Numbered from the stretch's first letter, positions 24,423-35,985 are shown. The stretch: DNA of 64,000 nt from Apodemus sylvaticus (GCF_947179515.1 NC_067476.1:55568074-55632073), one strand, 5' to 3'. Notes: a model not told the origin generated them from the letters alone. Translations and numbers: made by a program.

Positions 24423-24795
24423 TGGTATTCTCCACAGGTCAACTAGGCCTCTATGCACATGTGGTAGTCAAGGGAGTGGCAGCGTTAGGAGTCATGACCT
24501 TGTTGGAGAAGGTGTGGCCTTGTTGGAGGAAGTATATCACTTTGGGAGTGGACAATGAGACCCTCCTCTTAACCATGTAGGAGCCAATCTTCTCCTAGCA
24601 GGCTTCAGATGAAGATGTAGAACTTTCAGCTCCTCCTGCACTATGCCTGCCTGGATACTACCATGCTCCCACCTTAATGATAATGGACGGAACCTCTGAA
24701 CCTGTACTCTAGCCCCAATTAAATGTTGTCCTTTATAAGAGTTGTCTTGGTCATGGTGTCTGTTCACAGCAATGAAAACCCTAACTAAGTCAACA
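24423..24795 (+). mobile_element. Rodent MaLR-type solo LTR
   Basis: The copy contains ggtgtggccttgttggagga near 24510, tcagatgaagatgtagaact near 24605, gataatggacggaacctctg near 24680, an AATTAAA signal near 24718, and the 3' end tgaaaaccctaactaagtcaaca. This is a common mouse MaLR-type LTR (MT/ORR1 group). No internal retroviral sequence is present. The 5' boundary is approximate. Confidence 0.75.
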
Positions 24796-25160
24796 TCTAT
24801 CCCCAGATGATGCATCAATTCTTTTCTCACTTCTACAAGGCTAGAAGCTTCTGGAACACATGGCTGCCTTTTGGTTGGGTGTGATCATAGAATAAAAATG
24901 GGAGGAAAATTTGAAATATCTCCTGACTGGCCTGTACTTTGTTCAGGAAATGAACATGGCCTTTTGAAATATTAAAAATTTATTTGTATGTCCTTCTCTC
25001 ACACCAACTAGCTTATAATTAAATCCAGTTAAGCCCCATGAAACAACAAAGCAAAATATGATAAGGGTTACAAGAAAGACATGCTTCAATACTGGGCTTC
25101 AGAATAAATGGGATTCATTACCTTAAACCAGCACTAATTTACCCACTTTGAAATAAAAAT

Positions 25161-25240
25161 TGACCTGGAATTATATCTTATTCACTTATTAACTATGTGA
25201 TCTTGAGTGATTTACCTGATCTAAGCCTAAAATTTTACTA
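25161..25240 (+). mobile_element. MIR SINE remnant
   Basis: The block cttattaactatgtgatcttg, then agtgatttacctgatctaag, then cctaaaattttactaattt follows the MIR core order (tagctgtgtgaccttgggcaa, then cttaacctctct, then cctcagtttcctcat). Diverged but recognisable. Confidence 0.7.
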
Positions 25241-25264
25241 ATTTTTTTTTAAATGAAGACAACA

Positions 25265-25452
25265 GGGAGCTCAAGAGATGGCTCCGTGGTTAAGAGCACT
25301 GTCTGCTCTTCCAGAGGTCTAGGGTCCAATTCCCTCTAACCACATGGTGGCTCACAACCATCTAAACAGGTATTTGATGCCCTCTTCTGGCATGCAGGTA
25401 TACATGTAGATAGAGCACTCATACACTTAAAATAAATATATATACATTTTAA
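25265..25452 (+). mobile_element. B2 SINE with CTCF-like motif
   Basis: It starts gggagctcaagagatggctc and has the Pol III A box (tggctccgtggttaagag) and B box region (agggtccaattccct). The body has catggtggctcacaaccatct and tgccctcttctggcatg (25377-25393), the antisense of the B2 CTCF-like site. It ends in a CA/TA-rich tail. Full length, moderately diverged. Confidence 0.9.
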
Positions 25453-25847
25453 ATTAAGACAAAATCTTAACTTAAAGGATGCTGGTATGATTAATTGAGA
25501 TCATACAGGAAGGGGCTGAGCATGCTCTCTGAAGGCACTGCACACTTGCTTCCTCAGACCAGCCCACTGAACTGTGTGCTTAATTTCTCAATGTCAACAA
25601 CTGGAAACACATCTTTTATTGATAGTCTTTCTTCATCTTGCTAAAACCTCAGAGACCCAAGAGTAGAACCAAAGTTAGCCCTGTGTAGGAAGCCAAGAAC
25701 TTCTGTTGAGTTTGCGTTGGAGAATTTGAAGGAATCTGATTGGGAGCAGCTGGGATGGAGTCTTCCAGCCGCCATTTGCACCACAGAACCAGGCAGTTCC
25801 ACAGCCTTCTGTGCACAGCCTGCCAGGAGAGAGCAATCTCCCAGCAG
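25453..25847. other. Unassigned sequence upstream of L1 fragment
   Basis: The part at 25690-25847 contains gccgccattt and agcctgccaggagagagcaatc, which recall rodent L1 5' UTR sequence, but the match is too loose to claim. An open frame (25717-25962) continues from here into the L1 ORF1 remnant. Confidence 0.35.
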
Positions 25848-26430
25848 CACTTTCACTAACCTAAAGAAAGAGATGCCCATGAACATACAAAAAGCCTACA
25901 GAACTCCAAACAGACTGGACCAGAACAGAAAGTCCTCCTGGCACATAATAATCAAAACATAAAATGCACTAAACAAAGAAAGAATATTAAAAGCAGTAAG
26001 GGAAAAAGGGGAAAGTAACTTATAAAGGCAGACCTATCAGAATTACACCAGACTTCTCACCAGAGTCGATGAAAGCTAGAAGATCCTGGGCAGATCTGAT
26101 ACCGACCCTAAGAAAACACAAATGCCAGCCAAAACTACTATATCCAGCAAAATTCTCAATCATCATAGATGGAGAAACCAAGATATTCCATGGATAAAAC
26201 CAAATTTACACAATATCTTTCCATGAATCCAGCCCTTTAATAGATGGAAAACACCAACATAAGGAGGGAAACTACACCCTAGAAAAAGCAAGTGATGTTC
26301 TTCCAACAAACCCAAAAGAAGGTAACCACACAAATATAAACATCAAAATTAACAGGAAGCAACAATCACTTTTCCTTAATATCTCTTAACATCAATGGAC
26401 TCAATTCCACAATAAAAAGACATAGACTAA
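25848..26430 (+). pseudogene. L1 ORF1 C-terminal / ORF2 start fragment
   Basis: Translated in frame, 25850-25960 gives LKKEMPMN followed by YRTPNRLDQ, a hallmark of the rodent L1 ORF1 protein (an RNA-binding chaperone needed for retrotransposition). Downstream, tataaaggcagacctatcag and caaatgccagccaaaactac follow the ORF1 C-terminal coding order but the frame is broken by stops (for example at 25960). At about 26339 the ORF2 beginning is seen (aaaattaacaggaagcaac), with atc where the ORF2 start ATG would be. The fragment stops at 26430, against the AT-rich array. It is dead: no promoter, no full ORF, no reverse transcriptase domain. Confidence 0.85.
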
Positions 26431-27258
26431 GAAATATTTTTCATGTAAATCTTCAATTTTATCAAAAAATGCTTATAATTTCTCTTTCAATTAAGTAATG
26501 TTTTTATGTCTACCATTTATCTGTATTATTTTCCATAATAATCTTCAATTTTAACGTGTTTTTCTATATATTTCTTCAATTTTATCAAAAATATTTTCCA
26601 TGTAAATCTCTAATTTTATCACAAAATTTTTAATTCCACTTTCAATTAATTTAGAAAAATTTTTTATGTCTATCATTTTATCTGTATAATTTTACATGAA
26701 ATAGTCAATTTTAACGTGTTCTATATATTTCTTGAATTTTATCAGAAATATTTTCCATGTAAATCTTCAATTTTATTAGAAAATGTTTATAATTCTGCTT
26801 TCAATCAACTTAGAAATATTTTATGTCTACCATTTTAATCAGTATAATTTTCATGATAATCTTCAATTTTAACATGTTTTCTATATATTTCTTCAATTTT
26901 ATCAGAAATGTTTTGCATGTAAATCTTCAATTTTATCAGATGTTTATAATTTAACTTTCAATTAACTTAGAAATATTTTTATGCCTACCATTTTTATCTG
27001 TATAATTTTCTATGATAATCTTCAATTTTAACATGTTTTCTATATTTTTCTACAATTTTATCAGAAATATTTCCACATAAATCTTCAATTTTATCATAAA
27101 ATGTTTCTACTTCCTTTTTCAATTCATTTAGCAATGTTATGTCTATCATTTTACTCTTTAATTTTCCATGAAAATTGTCAATTTTAACTTGCTTTTCTAT
27201 ATATTTCTTCAATTTTATCAGAAATATTTTCTATGTAAATCTTCAATTTTATCATAAA
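26431..27258. repeat. AT-rich tandem array, unit about 158 bp, 5.3 copies
   Basis: The anchor cttcaattttatcagaaat recurs at 26574, 26731, 26891, 27050 and 27207 (variants included), and a partial first copy starts at 26431, giving periods of 157, 157, 160, 159 and 157 bp. Each unit also holds shorter cttcaatttta modules spaced about 30-34 bp, so the array has a higher-order structure. Copies differ by substitutions and small indels. On the minus strand one frame (26994-27212) stays open for 72 codons and reads as Lys/Ile/Glu-rich, but unit lengths are not all multiples of three. Confidence 0.9.
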
Positions 27259-27287
27259 AAGAAAGAGAGAAAGAAAGAAAGAAGAAA

Positions 27288-27359
<72 letters not shown>

Positions 27360-27382
27360 AGGAAAGAAAGAAAGAAAGAAAG
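27256..27382. repeat. (GAAA)n microsatellite
   Basis: About 25 GAAA units after a short imperfect start (gaaagagagaaag) and with one ggaaa variant at 27361. It directly abuts the AT-rich array. Frames of Lys-Glu-Arg or Phe-Leu-Ser across it are artefacts of the repeat. Confidence 0.97.
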
Positions 27383-27473
27383 TCTGATTTAGTTCCAAGC
27401 AAGTACTCGGTGGGTTCTCAGACAGACTCTCCTGTAGCAACTATCTTTCTTTCCTGAGACCTCCATCAAAAAT

Positions 27474-27589
27474 GGAAAAGTGGGTCTACAAAGTGAGTTC
27501 CAGGACAGCCAGGGTTACACAGAGAAACCCTGTCTCGGAAAAAAACAAAAACAAACAAACAAAAAACAAAACAAAAAAAAGGAAAAGTG
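27474..27589 (+). mobile_element. 5'-truncated B1 with target-site duplication
   Basis: The body gtctacaaagtgagttccagg to ccctgtctcgg plus an A-rich tail (27483-27580) is the 3' half of a young B1. It is flanked by ggaaaagtg at 27474-27482 and 27581-27589, a 9-bp target-site duplication, so the truncation happened during insertion. Close to the mouse B1 consensus as I remember it. Confidence 0.9.
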
Positions 27590-27781
27590 TCAGGGGTGTG
27601 GAGAGCATCAGTGAAGACGATGATGCTGCCATCTGCTGAAATGAGCTCCAAGTGGCATCTTAAAGGCGGTGCCCATGCTGGGTCCCAGGCCCAGCGCTGT
27701 TCCTCTAACTCACCTAAGTAATGAAGCCATGACTCGCTCACTGTTTCTCCCGGGCCAGGGTTAATATGACAGCTTAGAATT

Positions 27782-27865
27782 TGGCCTGCAAAGTCAGATA
27801 AGACTCAAACAACTATGTGATTTCATACAAATTACTTAATCTTTTCTTACAATTTCTGATTCTTC
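27782..27865 (+). mobile_element. Possible MIR remnant
   Basis: The order caaacaactatgtgatttca, then tacaaattacttaatctttt resembles the MIR core. Divergence is high, so chance similarity cannot be ruled out. Confidence 0.45.
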
Positions 27866-27980
27866 AACCATTTTACATGGACTATAAAACCCTAGTTGCA
27901 AACTCCCTTTGTAGCCCAATTGACATTATGCACATAAAACACTTACCACAGAGCTTATGCATATATTTCTTCCCCCTCCA

Positions 27981-28060
27981 TATAGACGATAGAGATAGAG
28001 AGAGATAGAGATAGAGAGATAGATATAGAGATAGAGATAGAGATAGAGATAGATAAAGAT
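27981..28060. repeat. GATA/GAGA microsatellite
   Basis: An irregular array of gata and gagata units of about 75 bases. It carries many GATA words but there is no reason to regard it as a regulatory element. Confidence 0.95.
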
Positions 28061-28569
28061 AATTTTGCAGATAACTCACCAAATCTGTGGCATCTTAAAA
28101 CACATTAAGTTAAGAATACTTGTTTGGGAAAGATTTCGTATCTTAGTTGGTACCCACTGCATACTCATTGGACAATGCAATGGGATAATACAAGGAGTGA
28201 ATCACACATTCAAAAGATGGATCAGCAAGCCTCAGAGTCCTAAGCCAGTGAGCTCTGAAGGTTTGGCAGTCTGTGGAGACAGCCAGTTACCACCTTCAGT
28301 AAATAGCATCTCTTAGTCTTGTTTTCCAATTGCTAGCAGGTGAAGTTCATATATAAAAAGCATTAACAAAAAAAGAAACATTGCAGGCCTTAACATGACA
28401 AAGCCAGGAGCATTACTCTGCTTAGTCTTCTGGAGAAAGTCTCTGATATTCTCTTGAGCCCTTGTTTCTAAAGTACAACCATATACATGATAAGGCTGAA
28501 CGAGAAACATGAGGCAGATTCACATTATATTATAAAGTTTGCAGCATGCACTACTACAAAGGAGTTCTT
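28061..28569. other. Single-copy noncoding sequence
   Basis: No repeat or coding feature recognised. Confidence 0.5.
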
Positions 28570-28726
28570 GGGGGCTGGAGAAATAGCTATGCTCTGGGAC
28601 CAGAGAGTGGTTTCCATATCTGGTGGCTCACAACCACCTGCAATTCCAGCTTCTGGAGATCCAATTGTCTCTTTTGGCCTCCACGGGAAGCCCCCTCACT
28701 CCTATCCATAAGAAATAAATCTCTTT
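28570..28726 (+). mobile_element. B3 SINE
   Basis: It starts ggggctggagaaatagct, then has tggtggctcacaaccacctg, cttctggagatccaattgtc and tttggcctccacgggaag, and ends in aagaaataaatc. The order matches B3; the A box is damaged. Confidence 0.75.
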
Positions 28727-30599
28727 CCTTAAATGAGTACTTACAAGTCTTTTAAATGTCTGGGATAACATAATCATCTTGCACTCACTACTTTGGGTTA
28801 AAGGAATCAAATTTGTTAATTTCATTAACGAAGCAATGCCACTGGTTTCTTCAACTTCTTCAGAAGCTTCTTTTGGCGCCTCTAACATAAAGAGTACCCG
28901 TGACTCCTTCTCTTGACTCAAGCATCATGACCTTCCCAAGTCACTTTTCCAGTAGATGCTCAGTTTTGAGCAACACAAGGTTCCTTTTTCATACTAAGTG
29001 TAATTTCTTTTTCTTCCACTTTCCATGTGAGCAGGAAGCTATAAACAGGGATATATTGGTCAAGAGCAAGTGTTTAATTATGTCCAATGGAAGAATTCTG
29101 TGGGCGTTGCATAGAGCCATGTGCCACTGATGAACATCACGAGAAATTCAGAGTTTATAGTATTTGCTCTAAACCAGAGCATTTTACTTATTATTCATAA
29201 TACGTGTTGAAAGCAGACACCAAAATGGCTCATTTGGAGCCTTTCTGTGCTTGCTGGCTAATGCACATTAACGCCAGTACACATTCTGTATAACAGATCC
29301 ATAAAATGCATTTGCATAATATTGAAATTATAATCCCCAATGTGTACTAAAAACCTTTATGAAAAATTGTTACTGCTCAGCTACTATACAGTGGCTAATT
29401 TTTAATCTTCAGCCTCTCAGCTGCAAGTAGAGATGGGGTATTCTTTAAATAAAAATCTCACAAGTAAGAGCCTGGAACCTTCCCTTTCCTCTTTGAAGGA
29501 AGCTATTGTTAGGGAGAAGAATCTACTACCCTAAGGGTCAAACAGTTGGCTCCACAAGGATCCTGCGGTTTTGTATATGGATGGCTTGATCTTTAGACTA
29601 GTTCAAAGTCCAACTTATTTGCATTCTATTTGCAGAATGAAGGTATCATCACACAAGGAAGTGACTCTTCCTGGTCCCTGAAGAAGCCCTTTGGTGACTA
29701 ACCAAAGTGGCTGGAGGTGGTGGTAAATAATTCAGCATAGATTTCCATTGTCTGTGTATATATATACTTGGTGCTGGGATGGACTCCCAAGAAAGTCGTA
29801 GAAATGAACCCTCACAATCATCCAAGAAAGTAACTCCCCATCCCACCTCATAGGGGCTTGGCACCTGTCAAGTCCCACCCCTCTGATGCTATCCCTCATC
29901 TGTTGACTCCCCACCTATAACAGCTTACACCACTGTGAATGTCCATATCCGACTCTTCAAAGGATTCCACAGCCATATTCTCAGACAATTCTCTGAAGGT
30001 TCCAGGTGAGACTTTGGACAAACTTAACAAACACTTTAATAGCCCGTTCCTTCTATCAGAAGAATGTTCATCTCTTGTTCTTAGCCTTCACCACGATCCC
30101 AGGCAGAGGTCTGTGTTCTGTTTAAACTCAATTGTGAAGAAATATTCCCTGGTGATTTCCTATGAAACTACCTCCCATCTCTGCTTTCATCTAAAATATC
30201 CAGTTGCAAGAAGAGAACAAGAAAAACCCAGATCGAAAAAGCCCACTTCCTACAAGAAAGCCATGTGTGCTAGTGGCTCTTGGGAAATGGTCAAGGGGAA
30301 ACCAGGGACCCAACAAACCCTACTTACTATATTTGGAGCTCTCAGTCGAGGGTTTCCTCATTTCGGTCATTTATTTGGTATTCATATATTTGATTGTAAT
30401 GAGTGTTACATAGGCAGAGCACAAATGCAGAAGACATAGTAGTTCAAAACTAATTTCTTATTCTTTGGAGAAGAATGTCTGTCTTCTATTTGTTCAAAAA
30501 TGTTAACAATCATGTATTGTGCATGGAAATCTATACCTGGTTTCTTTTTCACATTTTAGAAGTCTCCTTACAAGGATGTGTAAAACTGTCTAACAGAGA
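28727..30599. other. Single-copy noncoding sequence
   Basis: No repeat recognised. The longest plus-strand frame outside repeats (29939-30439, 166 codons) lies here. Its product has no signal peptide, domain or compositional bias, has an overlapping frame in another register, and its length is within chance expectation for a window this size. Confidence 0.5.
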
Positions 30600-30856
30600 T
30601 ATGCCATAACTTATTTAATCACCCTTTTTCTGACACAGGTTGTTTCTATTTATTTGTTATTATAGACATGACTACGTATGATCATAGATTTTGTTGAAAT
30701 GTGTGAGTAAATTCATAAGAGAGAATACTGGGAATGTAAGTTTAAGATCACAGTATAAGCACACATCATTTTTGGTAGATTTTGAGAAATTGTGTACTAC
30801 AGAAACAGTACCAATTATACTCCTTCCAGCCCAGCGATGGTACCCAGGAGTGCCTT
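30600..30856 (-). mobile_element. Old L1 (L1M-type) fragment, antisense
   Basis: The order ttatttaatcaccctttttc, then ggttgtttctatttatttg, then gtgtgagtaaattcataag, then ctactccttccagcc-like and caggagtgcc blocks follows the 3' part of ancient mammalian L1 read antisense. Highly diverged. Boundaries approximate. Confidence 0.6.
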
Positions 30857-31384
30857 AGTTTAACCTTCCTGAAGCAGAGGGTTGGGGAAGGTTCTTCAAT
30901 CACTTGAGCTAGTGGATGTCTCCTGGGAAGATGGTCTGCTTTTAGGCAAGTGATAGAAAAGGTCTATGAATTTTTTGACAAGCCCAGTCTATGAGTTTCC
31001 AATGACTCTACGATAAACCTAAACATATGGGTTTCCTGTCTGCTGCTAAAAACCTCCAGGAGGTAAATTCCACAGCCTTCTTGGGTAAACTATGTGGGTT
31101 CTTCATGACTCTTCTCAAAGTCAAGGCATTTTTTTCCTTCTGTCTAATATAATTCTTCTCTCCATATATCGACGGAAAAAAAAAGGGTGCTAACATTTCC
31201 CCAGAGCAACAGTTCAGCTAACCACAGTGAGATGCTGTAATTTCACAGCTAAAATATTCATTCTCTTAAAAAAAATCATGTATCTCCTAAGTTCTTATAG
31301 AAACCTTTAGTGTGTAGACAATGGATAGCATGTACTTTTTATTTTACTCTACACTTAATTTAGCAAGGGCTTTGTAGTGTCTAA
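30857..31384. other. Single-copy noncoding sequence
   Basis: No repeat or coding feature recognised. Confidence 0.5.
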
Positions 31385-31388
31385 GGGT

Positions 31389-31430
<42 letters not shown>
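31385..31430. repeat. (TG)n microsatellite
   Basis: About 22 GT units with a single ttt interruption near the start. Confidence 0.95.
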
Positions 31431-32629
31431 AAAATATGCAGTACTCTTTTCTTTTCATGCATTATGATGCTATTTTTCTCATTGTATGAGAATAATACAG
31501 TTTCTTCAACAACATTCCAATATTGGTTTTTGCTGACGGAGACAGTGTCTGTCGTTTGTGTGTGTAAGATGACTACAGGTCATTTCTGAGTGCATCTTTC
31601 TCCTGCTGTCAAGATACAATAACTATTTTAGGAACATTTGGCATCCCAAAAATCCCTGCATTGTGCAAATTAAAACATCTGCTTATACTTTGACACCCTC
31701 ATTCTTCAAAGGTTAGTTGGATTTGCGGTTGCTTTGTTCAACAAGACCGCTCTTAGAGCCCAAGGATACACATTTAATTATTGGGAAGATATGTTTGACA
31801 GAGCTGTGGGAGAAAAAATTACCCTTCATATTCAGACCAGCATTAACATTTTTATAGGACGAGATTGCCTGAGAGTCAAAGAAGGGGGGAAAACTCCAGG
31901 AAAATAAATATGAATCTGTTTGGTCACTGGTCTCCTGCTGATTTACAAGGTGCCAAACCCATGACTCTTTGCTCTCTTCCCCAGAACTCATCAGCGTGCT
32001 GTTAAACTGGCATTTCTGATTTCTGCTGAGGTTAGAGACAGCAAAGTAAACTCTGTTTCCCACAATAAATAATGGAGGAAGTTATTCTTTCCATCCAAAC
32101 AGGCTTTCCATCAGAGCAGACAGCTACAGCCAGGTGCATTTAGCTGTGTCTGTCATTGCTACGGATGCAAAACGTGTAGAGTCTGCTGTGAATAGGTTTC
32201 TACCTGAGCTTTTTGTACCTGAAATATTTTTTTTATCCTCATCTGTAACCCAGCCATTGCCACCCATCCCTATCACCATAATAAAGGGCCAAGGTGCCTG
32301 CAGCAGCGCCAACATCTCCTGATTGGTTTGTTTATTTACACCGGCCTTCAGTGCCAGGTAGCAGATTGTACACTGGAAGACTTCCTGAAGCTCCAGCCAA
32401 AGCCTGGTGTTCTTCTCCCTGGGCAGTGCCGAGACAACACATGTCATGAGGCAGCAGTGGCTGGCATGCCAACCCATCACTCACTAAGTGCCACTGCCCT
32501 GACTGGCCCCCTCTCCCTGCAGTCATTTCACCACTATACCAGAGACTGGTGCAAACCTTAGCTATTGTTGGACAGGGAGAAAAGATGGGGGAATCTATAC
32601 CACAAACAGCAACAGGGATTTGGTGAGGC
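31431..32629. other. Single-copy noncoding sequence
   Basis: No repeat is recognised. Minus-strand frames of 115-118 codons (31713-32063, 32124-32480, 32332-32679) partly overlap each other in different registers and face plus-strand frames; none has a motif, so I do not call a gene. Confidence 0.5.
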
Positions 32630-33760
32630 AGAAGCCAGCAGGTGAACAATAGCTCATTTGCAAGGCTGCAGCTGGGCATGTGTTATTTGCATATCAGGGA
32701 CCCTTTGTTAAAGTGCTGTGGCCAGCTGTGTGGGTACACTGATGGGGGGGGGGACAGCTCTGAAATGGGAGATGAATTCTTTACTTCCTATCTAATTGGA
32801 GCACAAGTTGAGGGCAGGCGTTCTCATCAGGGACCCGCTGCAGAGAAGCTGTGTACGCTAAGATTTACTTGCCTTGCCAAGTATGTTCTACCCAAACTTG
32901 CCTTCTTGAGATCTTACAAATTCCCTCGAAAGATGATTTAACAATTTAAAAAAAAAAAAGCAGCAAAATCAAACCCGTGTGGCGAAGGGACAGACGTAAG
33001 GCTGTGATTGAAGTGAGTGACGAACCTCGTAATGAGGTGTGCAGCTTTGGATATTAAACGATTTCTCCGTGGTACTTTTCCAGATGTGATAGAATACATT
33101 TATTTTTGTGCTCATCTGAACTGAAATAATACAAATGAGATACTAAAAAGACATCATTATGCGCAGAAGTGGGGCAAAGAATTTAGAGTCCCAATTCTAT
33201 AGGTTTAACAGCTGTGCAAGAAGCAATTCGAAGCTGCCTTGTGCCTGCAGGTTGCTTAGGAACCTTTCTAGTGCGTATGGACTGGCCCTGATCTATGTGT
33301 GAATCCTGCATGTTGATAGTTCAAGGCTACTTTATTTCAGGCAAAAATAAATAGCTAGTAGTAAGAAGCCTATCTCCTCCGCAAGCTGCAGTACGGCTGA
33401 ATACATCCTCTGCAGTAGCGTAATAAAATGGAATGGGTTTAAAACTACCAGATGGTACCCTGTACAGTGCCTGAAATAAAACAGAGAATTAGGGTGCCCC
33501 AAGGTGTGCACAGGAAAGGCAATTACATGAAATAAATGGGCCTCGGGCCTACAGAATGCTCAAGTATGCTACACAGGAGACATACAGTACATCTGGTGAG
33601 CAGATTTTATCACACACTGGAAAGCCATAAAGAACACCGTTGACGACCGGACCCCCGTCTCACAATGACATTTTACCTGTGTTGGTATTCAGTGCTGTTT
33701 ATTTTAAAAGGTGCTGTAATCTCAATGATGTGTTTTAAAAGCCTCCTTAACATTGTTTCC
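32630..33760. promoter_or_regulatory. Candidate conserved noncoding block
   Basis: Over 1 kb free of recognisable repeats, with octamer-like atttgcatatc near 32687, retained CpGs (gtgtggcgaagg near 32977, gtgacgaacctcg near 33017, gacgaccgg near 33641) and AT-core words. The lack of rodent SINEs and the motif density suggest constraint. Evidence is compositional only. Confidence 0.28.
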
Positions 33761-35814
33761 TAGTCTGCTCCATTTTGGGGGGGAGGCACAAATTGATAGG
33801 TGTCAGAGGCAAATCTCTGGACAGATAGGACAGATAGCCACCTTGCTCACAGGAGACTGAGCCCTGATTTTCATTCATTTCATTTTGACTTGAACAATAA
33901 GCTCACTCTTGTCAGATCTTCCCATTTGAGGCAATGCCGACTTTAATGCTCCTTCCCACAGCAACGTGGCTCTTGGTTTTCCTTCTCCACCTGCCCCGCC
34001 CTCCCTCCCCCCAACACTCAAAGGAAAGGTGACTTTTTTTCCCTGGTGGTTATTTTTGAGGAGCAGTCGGCAGCACCTCGCCTCTTGCTTCTCTCTTCCT
34101 CAGCAGAAGCAAACCCATAAGGTTTGAAAACTGCTGTGCTCCGCTTCTATTGTGGAGAAGACCAAGGAACGCAACATTCATTACCGTTTTAAAAGTTGCT
34201 GTAATAAAATCCTCTCAGTACTTAAAGATAGCTTTAGTGTCCCTTCTAGGATTCATCCTTGCTTTGATAATTGGGTAATTGCATCCCCTCCCCCTCCAAT
34301 AAATACTTTCACCCAATTAAGTTTAAAACTATAATAAATTTTAAAGAATTATGGTCTAAAAATTCATACCCTAGAACCAGCATTAAGTATGAATATTTAT
34401 CTTAAGCCCTGGGCCGTGTTGCCTGTTTACAGGCTCCAGTACCTTCCCTCAGCCTCCTCCCTCTGGGGCTGCTACCGTGTTGCAGCATGGCTTTTCTGAA
34501 TCCATCTGAGCACAGGCGAGACTGGTGAGCTCCCTCACTGCCAAGACTGGTTTTCATGTCCTTGCCTGTCTCCGGCTTCGAGCATTCATTCAGTCACTCA
34601 CTCGTTCATCCAGTCATCTGCCCAGTGATCTCCCATTGAGTGCTTATGATTGCACTTGTGTTTGAGAGTGTGTAGAGATATGCAGAAGGGTCAAGGCAAA
34701 CATGTGAGCTCAATTCCCCTTCCACTCCCTTCCTGTTTGTTCTACAGATGAGTATGCCCAGGTAAGTTGGCCTGGCCTGTGTTATACAATCTGCTGTTAT
34801 CTAAAATCACATATTCCAAATGCTAAAGGATAACTAGATGATATCTAGAAATACAATCTCTCACACACACCCCAAAGCCAATAACCTTTTGGTAACAGTG
34901 ATACCCAGCAGCCCTGAAGCCTGGATCAGGAACAGCTGAAGGCTTGATCTAGGAGAAGGGAAAGATGTTACCATAACAGCAAACAGAAGGGATGTGGAAC
35001 TGCCCTCAGGGAAAGAAACAGTTCAGAAAGAGGAAGCCAAGGCTGTCAGGGGCGGAGAGGGAAGACTCACTCTAGGACCATGCAAACCCCAACTGCTCTC
35101 TCCTTCATCAGGGCTTCCTCTGACCTGCTATCTCCTTTTAGCTAGTCTGTCCCCTTCTGCCAAACTGACCTACTGAACTGTACTACCCACAAAGGCCCAG
35201 GAGTGTGCTTCCCTGGTTACCTGTCCGCTCCTACCACCAGAGCTTGGCCTTCTCTGTCCATTCCTTCAGATTCCAATGCTGGAGAGGCACACGGCAGCTT
35301 GAATGTCCAGGTAGTGGTGTTTCAAATGACACGTGGTGGGCAATCAATGATATAAAACACAAAACCACTGACAGACTCTACAGGGATCATGAACCTGGAT
35401 ACCGAGCACTGTGGGTGTAGAGCTGCCGATGATATTGTTAGTACCAACCTGTAAAACTTTAGCTTCCTGGGTTCTACATAAAGAAGATGAATTCCTGAGC
35501 ATATCAAAAGAATAATTTATTTAAAGACTTAGGATTATAATAACCTAAAAAAAAAAAACCTCAAACGTTCAGACTTTTGAAAAACCTTCCTGGTCTTTGG
35601 GGACACTCGTGGTAACAACCTGGAATTTGCTAAGGAGAACATCCTACATTTTGAATTAGCAGCTAAGATGGAGCTAAGCCAATCTGGCATCTGGCTTCTT
35701 ATATCCCACATGGAAGTTATACCCTGGCTTATTCATGCCAAAATATTACCGTTAATTGGTTTCAAAGACTTCATTTAAATAAATAAAATACTACATTCTA
35801 GAAAAACATCTCAT
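33761..35814. other. Single-copy noncoding sequence
   Basis: Pyrimidine-rich patches occur near 33980-34020. The segment 34580-34650 (cattcattcagtcactcac and similar) may be an old L2 end in antisense, but it is too diverged to call. No exon recognised. Confidence 0.45.
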
Positions 35815-35985
35815 TGGGTCTGGTGGACCTGTAACCCCAACTACTCAAGAGGGATCAAGTTCAAGGTTAGCCTGGGTGACTCACTGAGTCTCTGCTTCAA
35901 AATAAAAGATACAGAAAGGGCTGAGATATAGTTCTTTGATGATGCAGAGAGTATTTACAAGGCTCTGGGTTCAATAACTAAAGGC
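35815..35985 (+). mobile_element. B4-type composite SINE
   Basis: A B1-like front (ctggtggacctgtaacccca, then caagttcaaggttagcctgg, then gagtctctgcttcaaaata) is followed by an ID-like rear (gggctgagatatagttcttt, then acaaggctctgggttcaat). A B1 part joined to an ID part is the structure of the rodent B4 family. Diverged. Confidence 0.7.

Noticed and set aside
25717..25962. An 81-codon frame as an independent gene
   Set aside because: Its second half is the C-terminal part of L1 ORF1, and the frame ends at a stop inside that remnant.
26431..27258. CRISPR array
   Set aside because: The units are contiguous tandem copies of about 158 bp with diverged sequence throughout and no unique spacers, and the genome is mammalian.
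29939..30439. Plus-strand open frame of 166 codons as a possible gene or exon
   Set aside because: No domain, signal peptide or compositional bias is visible, another frame overlaps it, and one or two frames of this length are expected by chance in a 64-kb window on six frames.
32124..32679. Overlapping minus-strand frames of 115 and 118 codons
   Set aside because: They overlap in different registers, face plus-strand frames, and carry no recognisable motif; they may reflect GC-richer sequence only.
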